DNA of 64,000 bases from Cytophagales bacterium (GCA_025359125.1 JANYHI010000063.1:124001-188000); one strand, 5' to 3'; numbered from the stretch's first letter, positions 17,057 to 25,521 are shown. Program-made: numbers and translations. Notes: generated by a model not told the origin, from the letters alone.

Positions 17057-18721
17057 TTATTCCTTTTTTGGTATGATGCCCGGCCCAACTACTAAGCGGC
17101 CGGGTTTTTTATTGGTATGTTCACCATTTTTTAAGACTTGCTGTCCATTCACAAACACATGTTGCACTCCGGTAGCATATTGATGTGGATCATCAAACGT
17201 AGCATGATCTTGAATAGTAGCAGGATCGAAAATAACAATATCAGCAAAGTTGCCGGGCTTTAATAAACCTCGCTTTTGAATTTTTAGATTAAAAGCAGGG
17301 AGAGACGTCATTTTACGAATTGCCTCCTCAATAGAAAATAATTTATCCTCTCGGGTATATTTTGAAAGCATCCGTGCAAAACTTCCGTACGCACGCGGGT
17401 GAGTACCCTCTTCATTGAAGGGTGGTTCATCAGCGATGGACCCTGCATCTGAACTAACGCTTACATAAGGAAGCGGCAACATCCGCTTTATATTTTCTTC
17501 AGAAATCAAAAAGAAAATACAAGGAATACTTGATTTATCATCTAACAGCAAATCTAAAATTGTCTCATTCGCATTTTTACCGCGCAGTTTAGCAATTTCA
17601 TTTAGTCGTTTGCCGCGGTATTTTTTATTTAGAGAGTCGGTACGAAAGCCCATGACCATTACATCCTTCGGATCAGAATTTCTGCTAGGTATACCTAGTT
17701 CCATTTCGCTAAGTACTCTTTTACGAAGAGTTGGATTTCTTAAACGCTTGCGCATTTCTTGAGCACCACCTTCTTGCACCCATGTTGGTAAACGTGCCGT
17801 AATGCTGGTGCCACTCGCATTATAGGTATACATATCTGCCGTAATTTTCAATCCGGATTTTTGTGCGCTATCAATTTTAGAAAGCACTGCATCAATCTTA
17901 TTCCAATTCCACGTATTGTTAATTTTTAAATGATAGATCTCGGCCGGTACTTTAGCTTCTTTTGCTATTCTGAATACTTCATTCATGGCAGATAAAATTT
18001 TATCGCTTTCGCTGCGCATATGAGTAATGTACATACCACCATATTCCGAAACTACCTTGCTCAACTCAATCAACTCTTCTGTGGAAGCATAATCCGCAGG
18101 AGCGTAAATCAACGAAGAGCCTAAGCCCATCGCTCCTTCTTTCATCGCTACCCGTACCAACTCCTTCATTTCATTGAGCTCAGTCGGTATAGGTTTTCTA
18201 TTTTCATAACCCAAAACGTAATTGCGCACAGAGGTTGCTCCAACAAATGAAGAGTAATTTACACTCACTCCCCTTTTCTTCAGAACTTCAAAATATTCTC
18301 CTAATGTATTCCAGAGTGTGTCCTTACTATTTTTTCTTTTGCGAGGGCCAGGGCTCCAACCTTCACCAAAAATTTCGAGCGTAACGCCTTGCTTAATATC
18401 ACTCATTGAGCGACCATCTTTTAATAAAGAGCCATCAGCCCAACTCAGCATATTTATAAAACCAGGCGACACGGCAAGTCCGTTAGCATTTACTTCTTCT
18501 ATACCTATTGCATGTTTTAATTCACCAATAAATGCAATCGTATCTGCACTGATAGCTAAGTCACTTCGATAAGGCTTATTTCCTGAGCCATCATAGATCA
18601 ATCCATTGCGAATGACGAGATCAAATTGTTGCTTGGATTGTTGGGCGCAAGAAGAAAAAAATATAGCCTGAAAGAGTAAGCTGTATTTAAAAAGATTTTT
18701 AGCTGTATGAAAATGCTCCAT
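17057..18721 (-). CDS. D-aminoacylase/N-acyl-D-amino-acid deacylase family lipoprotein (paralogue 1)
   Basis: The family hydrolyses N-acyl-D-amino acids or related amides. The start was placed at MEHFHTAKN because it gives a lipoprotein signal (hydrophobic LLFQAIFF, lipobox FSSC). The open frame extends 22 codons further upstream. Family features are IRNGLIYDGSG, AVSPGFIN-like entry, HMRSESD (His about 257), IYHLKI, VSSDAGS and KPGNFADIVIFDP. The metal-binding HxH that normally follows PGFID is replaced by NMLSWAD, and the usual Cys ligand position (GVTLEIFGEG) is Glu. A second gene of the same subgroup lies at 30059. It faces the TonB receptor and probably acts extracytoplasmically. The substrate is uncertain. 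Confidence 0.85.
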   Translation of the reverse strand: MEHFHTAKNLFKYSLLFQAIFFSSCAQQSKQQFDLVIRNGLIYDGSGNKPYRSDLAISADTIAFIGELKHAIGIEEVNANGLAVSPGFINMLSWADGSLLKDGRSMSDIKQGVTLEIFGEGWSPGPRKRKNSKDTLWNTLGEYFEVLKKRGVSVNYSSFVGATSVRNYVLGYENRKPIPTELNEMKELVRVAMKEGAMGLGSSLIYAPADYASTEELIELSKVVSEYGGMYITHMRSESDKILSAMNEVFRIAKEAKVPAEIYHLKINNTWNWNKIDAVLSKIDSAQKSGLKITADMYTYNASGTSITARLPTWVQEGGAQEMRKRLRNPTLRKRVLSEMELGIPSRNSDPKDVMVMGFRTDSLNKKYRGKRLNEIAKLRGKNANETILDLLLDDKSSIPCIFFLISEENIKRMLPLPYVSVSSDAGSIADEPPFNEEGTHPRAYGSFARMLSKYTREDKLFSIEEAIRKMTSLPAFNLKIQKRGLLKPGNFADIVIFDPATIQDHATFDDPHQYATGVQHVFVNGQQVLKNGEHTNKKPGRLVVGPGIIPKKE

Positions 18722-18882
18722 AACCTTCTTGTCAACTAAATTTTCTTTTGATTCATTTCTTCCCATTAATGAATTCATTGCTCTCAACTCCTACAGAGCC
18801 ATTCAAAATAAATTTAGAGTATTCTATAAACAGTTAGCTCCTGCAAAGCGATTTTTCAATAACTAAGCTTTAACAAAAAAAA

Positions 18883-19614
18883 CTACCTACACTGTACCCC
18901 ATCTACATAATTCTCAATCACATTAATCTTCTTTGCCACTTCACTTCCTTTAAAATCTTTAATATCTGCATAGCCAATTTTGCTTTTATATTCTTTCAAC
19001 AGCTCTTTCGATATGGGCAAATACGACCAATGCCACTTCTCTTCTTCATATCCAGTTCGTCTGGTTGTTTTAGAAGTATACGGCTGACAAAATCCAAACT
19101 TTGCCGCGTGTGTTTGCAACCATTGATAAATTTTTAATCCATTTCCAGCAGAAAAATAAGAATTATCAAGAGCGTTCAAATCCATATCAGTTCCCCAATG
19201 ATGGCGCGATGTGCCCGGCATAGAACTGTAAAGTAAAATTAGTAGGGCTCTTATTTTATGATCGGCAACAGCAGTAAGATCTTTACCTTCCACCAGCGTT
19301 CTTCCCTCCCATTTATTTTCCCAAATAGTTTTCTGAGCTGCAAAATTTCTAGTGGCAGATATAATGAATAAAAAAACACTATCTTTTTTAGCCGCCACGG
19401 CCATCTTCACAAATGCCTCATACGTTTCTTTTCTAAGAAATTTTCCCACTGCACTTCCATGCGCATACTCATCGCTCAATTTAACAAAATAATTATCTTT
19501 GGTTTCATCAAATTGACCGAGCAGGTATTTTTTATCAACCTCTTGAGCAGATGAAACTGTAAGATTGAATACCCCCAGCATTAGTGCTATTAAATATTTA
19601 AAATTGAATTGCAT
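18883..19614 (-). CDS. M15 family D-Ala-D-Ala carboxypeptidase-like protein
   Basis: A 243-residue exported protein with a signal peptide (about 1-23, ending VSSAQ). The VanY/DacB zinc motif appears as SRHHWGTDMDL (about 154-164, His and Asp ligands). A second motif, EKWHWSY (about 201-207), supplies the third ligand. Such enzymes trim D-alanine from peptidoglycan stem peptides. Its place next to a D-aminoacylase-like lipoprotein gene is compatible with a shared role in D-amino-acid or wall-fragment recycling, but this is inference. Confidence 0.85.
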   Translation of the reverse strand: MQFNFKYLIALMLGVFNLTVSSAQEVDKKYLLGQFDETKDNYFVKLSDEYAHGSAVGKFLRKETYEAFVKMAVAAKKDSVFLFIISATRNFAAQKTIWENKWEGRTLVEGKDLTAVADHKIRALLILLYSSMPGTSRHHWGTDMDLNALDNSYFSAGNGLKIYQWLQTHAAKFGFCQPYTSKTTRRTGYEEEKWHWSYLPISKELLKEYKSKIGYADIKDFKGSEVAKKINVIENYVDGVQCR

Positions 19615-19658
19615 CGAAGGTCAATATCTAAAATCACAAATCTAACATCTCAAATCAT

Positions 19659-20768
19659 TCAAACTTTGGCTTCTACTTCATTCATCACCTTCGTTTGCAC
19701 CTGAATCGACTCGTGATGTACCAGTCTCAGCAAGTCGCGCATAAATCCTTCTTCCAAGCCCATTGCCTTACCTAGCGTAACGCGTGTTTTAATAATTTCT
19801 TCCCAGCGATTTACCTGAAGAATTGTTACGTTATTATCTTTTTTATACTGACCAATTTTTTCAGAAATTCTCATTCGCCCAGCCATCTTCTGCATAATCT
19901 CATCGTCTAACTGATCAATCTGTTCGCGCAACAAGCTCAATGTATCTTTAAAAGTTTTATTCTCACTAGATGCAGTTCTGACTACTAGATCATTCAAAAT
20001 TTTTCCAAGCACCGCAGGTGTTACTTGTTGCTTGGCATCGCTCCACGCAGCATCCGGATTGATATGACTTTCAATCATCAACCCAGACATATCTAAATCA
20101 AGCGCCTTTTGCGAAACAAAAGCAATCAAATCACGATTACCTGAAATATGACTTGGATCGCAAATCATCTCCAAATCCGGAAAACGAGTTTTTAATTCAA
20201 TCGCCAAATCCCACATAGGTAAATTGCGGAAAGGTCCTTTTTCAAAAGAAGAAAATCCACGGTGGATAGCCGCCATTTTTTTAATGCCCGCTTTATTCAA
20301 TCGCTCCAATGCGCCAATCCATAATTCCAAATCAGGATTCACCGGGTTCTTCACCATCACAGGTATATCCACACCCTTCAGTGAGTCAGCAATTTCCTGA
20401 ACAGAAAACGGATTAACGGTAGTACGTGCGCCCACCCACAAAATATCTACCCCTGCCTTCAAGCAAGCCTCCACATGCGCAGCGTTTGCCACTTCGGTAG
20501 TAACGGGCAAACCTGTTTCCTTCTTAGCCGTCATTAACCAATTCAACCCAACATCACCCGCACCTTCATATTGCCCAGGGCGCGTGCGCGGTTTCCAAAT
20601 TCCGGCACGCAACGCATGCACTTTTCCGGTAGCAGCAATTTGTTTGGCGGTAGCTACCATCTGCTCTTCTGTTTCGGCACTACAAGGTCCACTAATAATA
20701 ATTGGCTTCTTTACATTCAACCAATTCGCAATCGACTCCAGTTCTAATCCTTTTTTCATGTTGTTCAC
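19659..20768 (-). CDS. Bifunctional DAHP synthase / chorismate mutase
   Basis: This protein combines the first step of the shikimate pathway (PEP plus erythrose-4-phosphate to DAHP) with chorismate-to-prephenate conversion. The DAHP-synthase domain (about 1-270, KDO8P-synthase-like type) shows IISGPCSAET, LRAGIWKPRTRPG, WVGARTT and MICDPSHISG. The C-terminal AroQ-type chorismate mutase (about 275-369) has LREQIDQLDDEIMQKMAGRM and KKDNNV. An in-frame ATG three codons later (20759) is an alternative start. It is the last gene of the pheA operon; a 166-base spacer with a GC-rich element separates it from the fusion gene upstream. Confidence 0.93.
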   Translation of the reverse strand: MNNMKKGLELESIANWLNVKKPIIISGPCSAETEEQMVATAKQIAATGKVHALRAGIWKPRTRPGQYEGAGDVGLNWLMTAKKETGLPVTTEVANAAHVEACLKAGVDILWVGARTTVNPFSVQEIADSLKGVDIPVMVKNPVNPDLELWIGALERLNKAGIKKMAAIHRGFSSFEKGPFRNLPMWDLAIELKTRFPDLEMICDPSHISGNRDLIAFVSQKALDLDMSGLMIESHINPDAAWSDAKQQVTPAVLGKILNDLVVRTASSENKTFKDTLSLLREQIDQLDDEIMQKMAGRMRISEKIGQYKKDNNVTILQVNRWEEIIKTRVTLGKAMGLEEGFMRDLLRLVHHESIQVQTKVMNEVEAKV

Positions 20769-20818
20769 TATTAAGATTCAAGTTTTAAAATTCAATTCAA
20801 AATTCCTATTCTTTTTTT

Positions 20819-20906
20819 TGGCGGCTGTCGGGCTATTCGCTGCAAGTCCGGCAAACACACTTACTCCACACTTCGGGCTTTCCACTCCTATCCCGGCCGC
20901 GCGGTA
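20819..20906 (+). repeat. GC-rich intergenic element, copy B
   Basis: GCGGCTGTCGGGCTATTCGC, CACTTCGGGCT and ATCCCGGCCG occur in the same order and orientation as in copy A at 5073. It lies inside the aromatic operon, between the aminotransferase-dehydrogenase fusion and the DAHP synthase gene, so it is probably transcribed. Confidence 0.65.
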
Positions 20907-20934
20907 TCTACTTCATGTTGCCTAATTTCATAGT

Positions 20935-22944
20935 TTACTTCTTATCTAATATTCTTCTGATGTCATTCGCATTCGTCAGTGTTTTCACTAATTCTTTTGT
21001 ATCGTGCTTCAACAAATGATAATGAAATTTCTGTAGGTGCATGATATATTCTAACAATGCGTTACTCAAATGTTCTGCATTCTGTTCAAAAATAGGAGCC
21101 CACATAGCAGGAGAACTTTTTGCCAAGCGCACAGTAGAAGCAAAACCACTACCCGCTAAATCAAAAATATTCTTTTCGTCTTTTTCAATATCAAGAACCG
21201 TTTGCCCTAACAAGAACGCGCTCACATGTGATAAGTGCGAAACATACGCCACGTGCTTATCATGTTCATCTGCCTCCATAAAAATGGTCTTCAAGCCCAC
21301 CGCATCAAAAATTTGCTTCGCTATTTTCAATGTGTGCTCCGATGATTTACTCTCTTCACAAATAATATTTGTTTTACCTTCAAACAATCCTTCGAGCGCA
21401 GCAGTAGGTCCAGAGTTTTCCGTTCCTGAAATAGGATGAGCCGCCACAAATTGATTCCTCTTCGGGTGCGTGCTCACCGATTTACAAATCATACTTTTAG
21501 TAGAACCCGTATCAATCACCACCGTATTTTTTCCAATACCATCTAAGATAGAAGGGAGTAATGCGCCAATAGCGTTTACAGGTATTGCCAACAATATCAC
21601 ATCCGATTGAGCCAAGGCTTTATCTTCAGAAAGAATGGTATCAACTAAACCAAGTTCTATTGCTTTCTCTGCATGACTTTGATTGAAATCAACACCGATC
21701 AATTCTGAAATAATTTTCTTTTTACGTAAGTCCAACGCAAACGAACCGCCAATCAAACCCAAACCTATAACTGTAACTTTCATTAAAAATTTAAAATTTA
21801 AAATTCTAGTATATGCTTCATTCAACTTCTCTTCAGTCGCGCAAAGCGAAATACGAATGTGCTTTCTTCCTGCTTCACCAAAAATAAAACCAGGGGTAAT
21901 AAACACGTGAGTGCCATACAAGATTTCATCAACCCATTTTTCAACATCTTTAATCTTCTCAGGTGCTTTTGCCCACACAAATAATCCTGATTGCTTTTTA
22001 GAATATTCACAGTTCAACACATCTAAAATTTTACAAGCAGCATCTTTTCGTTTTTGATAAACTAGGTTCAATTGTGCAAACCATTCTTCGCCACTTTGCA
22101 ATGCCTCCACAGCGGCATGTTGCAAGCCCAAAAACATTCCAGAATCCATATTACTTTTTACGCGCAACACTGCATCAATGTATTGAGCGTTACCTGCAAC
22201 CCACCCAATTCGCCAGCCAGCCATGTTATGAGACTTACTTAATGAGTTAAGCTCTAGTGCCACCTCACTTGCGCCTTCAATACTTAAAATAGAAAGAGGT
22301 TGATCATTTAATATCAGTGAGTATGGATTATCATTTACAATCAAGAAATTATTTTTTCTAGCAAGGTCAATCAATTCTTTCAATTCATCGCGCGAGGCAA
22401 TTCTTCCAGTAGGCATGTGCGGAAAATTCACCCACATAATTTTCACTTTCGATAGATCGCGCTGACGCAATGCACTCATATCAATTCCCCAGTCCGATTC
22501 TTCTTTCAATTTGTAAGTAATCGTTTTAGCTCCTACCAACTTGGCAACTGATGCGTAGGTAGGGTAACCTGGATCAGGAATTAATACTTCATCGCCTTCA
22601 TTCACAAACGCCATCATAATATGCATGATGCCTTCTTTCGATCCCATCAATGGCAAAATTTCCATCTCTGTACTTAAAGAAACTGCATAAGTCTTCATAT
22701 AAAAATCAGCAATAGCTTTGCGCAATTGTGGAATCCCTTTATAATTCTGATACCCATGATTAGCTGGATTCTTTGCAGAAGAAATCAACGCATCGATCGC
22801 TGAGGTGGCCGGCATTTGATCCGGACTTCCAATACCTAAATTAATCACACGCCATTCAGGCGTATCAATACTTCGTACTTCCGCCAGCTTTTTACTGAAG
22901 TAATACTCTTCTACATTTTTTATTCGATCTGCTGCCTTAATCAT
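20935..22944 (-). CDS. Aminotransferase fused to prephenate dehydrogenase
   Basis: A continuous 669-codon frame carries two enzymes. Residues 1-387 are a PLP-dependent class I/II aminotransferase (NLGIGSPDQMP, PDPGYPTY, NDNPYSL, and the lysine motif SLSKSHNMAGWRIG). Residues 388-669 are prephenate dehydrogenase (VTVIGLGLIGGSFA NAD-binding loop, DTGSTKS, AAHPISGTENSG). Together they would convert prephenate to 4-hydroxyphenylpyruvate and transaminate it (and phenylpyruvate) to Tyr/Phe. The junction is only ILNFKFLM, encoded by an AT-rich stretch (21784-21805) that looks like a former spacer, and the dehydrogenase keeps its own Met codon at 21783. This suggests fusion by loss of a stop codon, with internal re-initiation possible. 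Confidence 0.9.
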   Translation of the reverse strand: MIKAADRIKNVEEYYFSKKLAEVRSIDTPEWRVINLGIGSPDQMPATSAIDALISSAKNPANHGYQNYKGIPQLRKAIADFYMKTYAVSLSTEMEILPLMGSKEGIMHIMMAFVNEGDEVLIPDPGYPTYASVAKLVGAKTITYKLKEESDWGIDMSALRQRDLSKVKIMWVNFPHMPTGRIASRDELKELIDLARKNNFLIVNDNPYSLILNDQPLSILSIEGASEVALELNSLSKSHNMAGWRIGWVAGNAQYIDAVLRVKSNMDSGMFLGLQHAAVEALQSGEEWFAQLNLVYQKRKDAACKILDVLNCEYSKKQSGLFVWAKAPEKIKDVEKWVDEILYGTHVFITPGFIFGEAGRKHIRISLCATEEKLNEAYTRILNFKFLMKVTVIGLGLIGGSFALDLRKKKIISELIGVDFNQSHAEKAIELGLVDTILSEDKALAQSDVILLAIPVNAIGALLPSILDGIGKNTVVIDTGSTKSMICKSVSTHPKRNQFVAAHPISGTENSGPTAALEGLFEGKTNIICEESKSSEHTLKIAKQIFDAVGLKTIFMEADEHDKHVAYVSHLSHVSAFLLGQTVLDIEKDEKNIFDLAGSGFASTVRLAKSSPAMWAPIFEQNAEHLSNALLEYIMHLQKFHYHLLKHDTKELVKTLTNANDIRRILDKK

Positions 22945-22983
22945 TATGCTTATGTTATCAGTTAATTGTTACAAATCAAATTC

Positions 22984-23826
22984 TCACTGATATTCAATTT
23001 TCGCCTTCTTATATTCTCCCAACACATTCAAATTTCTTACTTGCCTAAGTACTTGCTTGATTGCATCATCATAATTTTTTCTACGCTTCCATTCTACATC
23101 TATGTGAATGGAATATTCGCTAGGCTTACCTACAATTGGAATGGATTGAATTTTAGAAAGATTAATTTGGTTGCTCTTTAGCGTCATCAATGCTTCGGCC
23201 AAACTTCCTACTTCATTAGCTACTTCAAAACAAAGAGAGGCTTTATTACTTTCCTTAATTACTTGTCTGCCTTTGGTAAGAATTAAAAAGCGGGTAAAAT
23301 TATTTTTGTGCGTTTCAATACGTTTTTCTAAAATTTGTAAACCGAATTTTTTGGCTGCGTATTCATTTGCTATAGCCGCTGTATCCTTTAGCTTTTTCTC
23401 TTTTACTTTTTTGGCAGATACTGCTGTATCATCACTTTCTCTTATCTCAACATTTTTTAGTCGAAATAAAAAATCATTGCATTGACGAATGGCCATTGGA
23501 TGAGACTCGATGCTTCTTATATCACTAAGTTTTACACCTGGTAAGGTTAGTAGATGCATGTGAATGGGCAAGTACACTTCACCAATAATAGAGAAGTGAT
23601 ACTCCTGTAAAAGAAAATAATTTGGCAAAATGCTGCCCGCAATAGAATTCTCGATTGCCATCACTGCAAAATTCGATTCACCAGTTTTCAACGACTCGCA
23701 CAAGGTATGAAACGACAAACATTCCACCGTTTCAATCGGCTCTTGAAAATACGTCATCGCAGCCACTTCGTGAAAGCTGGTGGCAATGCCCTGTATGGCT
23801 ACTTTGGTTTTTAATTTTTTGCTCAT
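22984..23826 (-). CDS. pheA: Prephenate dehydratase with ACT domain
   Basis: This enzyme converts prephenate to phenylpyruvate. Residues 1-180 form the periplasmic-binding-protein-like catalytic domain, with ENSIAGS (about 60-66), IRSIESHPMAIRQC and the catalytic NNFTRFLIL (about 175-183). Residues about 195-275 are the ACT regulatory domain. The motifs that bind phenylalanine in classical PheA (GALV and ESRP) read GSLA and QSIP here, so allosteric control may differ. It is the first gene of the aromatic operon and is preceded by a terminator and leader peptide described separately. The fusion gene follows after 39 bases. Confidence 0.93.
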   Translation of the reverse strand: MSKKLKTKVAIQGIATSFHEVAAMTYFQEPIETVECLSFHTLCESLKTGESNFAVMAIENSIAGSILPNYFLLQEYHFSIIGEVYLPIHMHLLTLPGVKLSDIRSIESHPMAIRQCNDFLFRLKNVEIRESDDTAVSAKKVKEKKLKDTAAIANEYAAKKFGLQILEKRIETHKNNFTRFLILTKGRQVIKESNKASLCFEVANEVGSLAEALMTLKSNQINLSKIQSIPIVGKPSEYSIHIDVEWKRRKNYDDAIKQVLRQVRNLNVLGEYKKAKIEYQ

Positions 23827-23835
23827 TCAATCGGT

Positions 23836-23871
23836 ATAAAATAAAAAGTCCCGGCTTTCACCGGGACTTTT
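23836..23871 (-). terminator. Attenuator terminator in front of pheA
   Basis: On the minus strand a perfect 11-bp stem, AAAAGTCCCGG / CCGGGACTTTT, with a TGAAAG loop is followed by TTATTTTAT. It lies between the leader peptide stop (23895) and the pheA ATG (23826), so it would stop transcription before the operon. Confidence 0.9.
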
Positions 23872-23894
23872 CTGAGTTTCTTTTGTTTTATGTT

Positions 23895-23972
23895 TCAACA
23901 AAGCGATTCTCTATCTAGTCCCAGTTGGGCTGGATAAAAATAAAAGCTAAAATAAAATCGTTTGCTGCTCAT
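23895..23972 (-). CDS. Phe/Tyr-rich leader peptide of the pheA operon
   Basis: A 25-codon frame, ATG at 23972-23970 and TGA at 23897-23895. It starts MSSKR, then has FYFSFYFY (seven aromatic residues in eight codons), then PAQLGLDRESLC. The codon run is followed at once by alternative RNA structures and an intrinsic terminator. This is the layout of classical ribosome-mediated attenuation: stalling at scarce Phe-/Tyr-tRNA would leave CTGGGACT free to disrupt the terminator. Since the operon makes precisely Phe and Tyr, the match of leader and product is strong evidence. No promoter could be placed with confidence. Confidence 0.85.
   Translation of the reverse strand: MSSKRFYFSFYFYPAQLGLDRESLC
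23917..23924 (-). promoter_or_regulatory. Antiterminator segment of the pheA attenuator
   Basis: The minus-strand CTGGGACT can pair over 8 bases (one G-U) with AGTCCCGG, the 5' arm of the terminator stem (minus strand 23868-23861). It can alternatively pair with CCAG just upstream (CCAG-cccaa-CTGG), within the leader peptide codons directly after the Phe/Tyr run. Confidence 0.75.
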
Positions 23973-24130
23973 GTATTGTATTCGGCATGTAAGGAAAACA
24001 AAAATCTGGAATGATCAAAAGAAGGATTCAAATTTTTATGAAAAAAAATGGATTCCTAACCTTTGTTAGTTAGTAGGTGTTCAGCTATTTCCATAAAACC
24101 ACTACCTTTAACTACCAATTACGAACCTAT

Positions 24131-24580
24131 ATGAAAACAATTTACTCTTTTATAGCACTGTCCCTGATTACACTTTCATCCTGTAATCAATCTGGTAAGC
24201 ACGAACATAATGATAATAAAGCTGCTAATACAGATAATCCAAATCAGGCATTGTATGATCAGGTAATGGACATTCATGATGAGATCATGCCCAAGGTGGA
24301 AGATGTTTATCAACTAAAGAAGCAGCTGCAAGAGAAGATGACCAGCGCAACAGATCTTGCTACCGACAAAAAACAAGAGCTAGAATTAATGGTAATTCAC
24401 CTTGATTCGGCTGATCATTTAATGATGGATTGGATGCACAAGTTTAGTCCTCTTCCTGATTCTGCCGATCAGGAGAAAGCACGTGCTTACCTAGAATCAG
24501 AAATGGAAAAAATCAAAAGGGTGAAAGAACTCATGAACGAGTCTATAGAAAAGGCAAAGTTAGAAATTGCTAAAAAATAA
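24131..24580 (+). CDS. Small helical lipoprotein, unknown function
   Basis: 149 residues from the ATG at 24131, chosen because MKTIYSFIALSLITLSSC is a clean lipoprotein signal with lipobox LSSC. The frame is open 18 codons upstream without a signal. The mature part begins with a His/Asn-rich linker (GKHEHNDNKA), then helical, acidic sequence including YDQVMDIHDEIMPKVEDVYQ and MMDWMHKFSPLPDS. Small lipoproteins of this type (HDEIMP...WM) recur in Bacteroidota without an assigned role. The stop abuts the stop of the convergent SET-domain gene. Confidence 0.7.
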   Translation: MKTIYSFIALSLITLSSCNQSGKHEHNDNKAANTDNPNQALYDQVMDIHDEIMPKVEDVYQLKKQLQEKMTSATDLATDKKQELELMVIHLDSADHLMMDWMHKFSPLPDSADQEKARAYLESEMEKIKRVKELMNESIEKAKLEIAKK

Positions 24581-25081
24581 TTACTTTTTTTTAACTCGCT
24601 TATTTACTTTGTGGTGAGGCAACTCCTTGCCAGTTGCTAACTTTCCTTCTTCAGCTCTATTCTTTTGCTCTAACTTTATATTGTAACGAATTACTTGCCA
24701 GTACTCGGCACCATACCCAACTAAGATCTCTGCTCCTTTAGGTATGTCTTTTGAAGCTTCAATATAGCAACGCCTCTTTTCAGTCACATATTCTGAATTA
24801 TTTCGCACGCCCTCAACTCGTGCAATGCCCATGGCGTCATTGGCGAAGTGAGCAACTGATTTTTTTGTTTGCCATGCATCGATGCAATTCTTGCTGTTAA
24901 AGAAAAAGACATAGCCGTTTCTATCATCAGCCATTTTCTCTACTTCCTTCCAAGTAACCAATTTGCCTTTATACTCAACTATGCGAGTGCCTTTAGCTAT
25001 GGCTACTTTTGTAAATAAACCTCTACCTGCGCCTGGTAAAGTAGATTTTTTTACACTCAACGATTTTTCGAGTAATGCCAT
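24581..25081 (-). CDS. SET domain-containing protein
   Basis: 166 residues forming a single bacterial SET domain. The motifs are GAGRGLFTKVAIAKG (about 17-31), VEYKGKLVT, then NCIDAW, the pseudoknot strand HFANDA (about 78-83), and YGAEYW (about 135-140) before a Lys-rich tail. SET proteins methylate lysines using SAM. In bacteria their targets are usually unknown, and ribosomal or DNA-binding proteins are possible. It lies downstream of the ribosomal str operon but behind a strong terminator, so co-transcription is doubtful. Confidence 0.85.
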   Translation of the reverse strand: MALLEKSLSVKKSTLPGAGRGLFTKVAIAKGTRIVEYKGKLVTWKEVEKMADDRNGYVFFFNSKNCIDAWQTKKSVAHFANDAMGIARVEGVRNNSEYVTEKRRCYIEASKDIPKGAEILVGYGAEYWQVIRYNIKLEQKNRAEEGKLATGKELPHHKVNKRVKKK

Positions 25082-25143
25082 TTTAAAGTATAAAGTTCAA
25101 AGTTTTTAGTTGAGAGTCTACTGGCTCGGGGTCACTATAAAAC

Positions 25144-25178
25144 AAAACATCCTGATCAATTAATGACCAGGATGTTTT
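25144..25178 (-). terminator. Intrinsic terminator after rpsJ
   Basis: AAAACATCCTG / CAGGATGTTTT (11 bp, further inner pairing after one mismatch) with a T-rich tail in the minus direction closes the str operon 18 bases after the rpsJ stop. Confidence 0.88.
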
Positions 25179-25196
25179 GAATATGTTTATTCTAAA

Positions 25197-25499
25197 TTAT
25201 TTAATAATTACGTCTACGCCAGAAGGTAATTCAAGCTTCATTAAAGCATCAATGGTTTTAGTGCTGCTTGAGTAGATATCAACCACACGCTTATAAGTGC
25301 AAAGTTGAAATTGCTCACGCGCTTTTTTGTTTACGTGTGGCGAGCGAAGTACGGTGAATATTTCTTTTTCAGTAGGAAGAGGAATTGGCCCGCTTACTAC
25401 AGCACCTGTTGCTTTTACAGCACGCACAATTTTCTCAGATGACTTGTCTACCAAGTTGTGATCGTACGATTTTAATTTGATTCTAATTTTTTGGCTCAT
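25197..25499 (-). CDS. rpsJ: 30S ribosomal protein S10
   Basis: 100 residues of standard length with [18 protein letters not shown] at the start, the loop [19 protein letters not shown], and [13 protein letters not shown] at the end. It is part of the 30S head. It is the last gene of the str segment here, 22 bases after fusA. The S10/spc genes usually found after rpsJ do not follow. Confidence 0.98.
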   Translation of the reverse strand: MSQKIRIKLKSYDHNLVDKSSEKIVRAVKATGAVVSGPIPLPTEKEIFTVLRSPHVNKKAREQFQLCTYKRVVDIYSSSTKTIDALMKLELPSGVDVIIK

Positions 25500-25521
25500 G
25501 ATCTAAACGTCTTTTAGATAT

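Noticed and set aside
23655-23918. An 87-codon plus-strand open frame over the start of pheA and its leader
   Set aside because: It is antisense to pheA and to the attenuator. The minus-strand leader peptide, terminator and operon context give a far better explanation.
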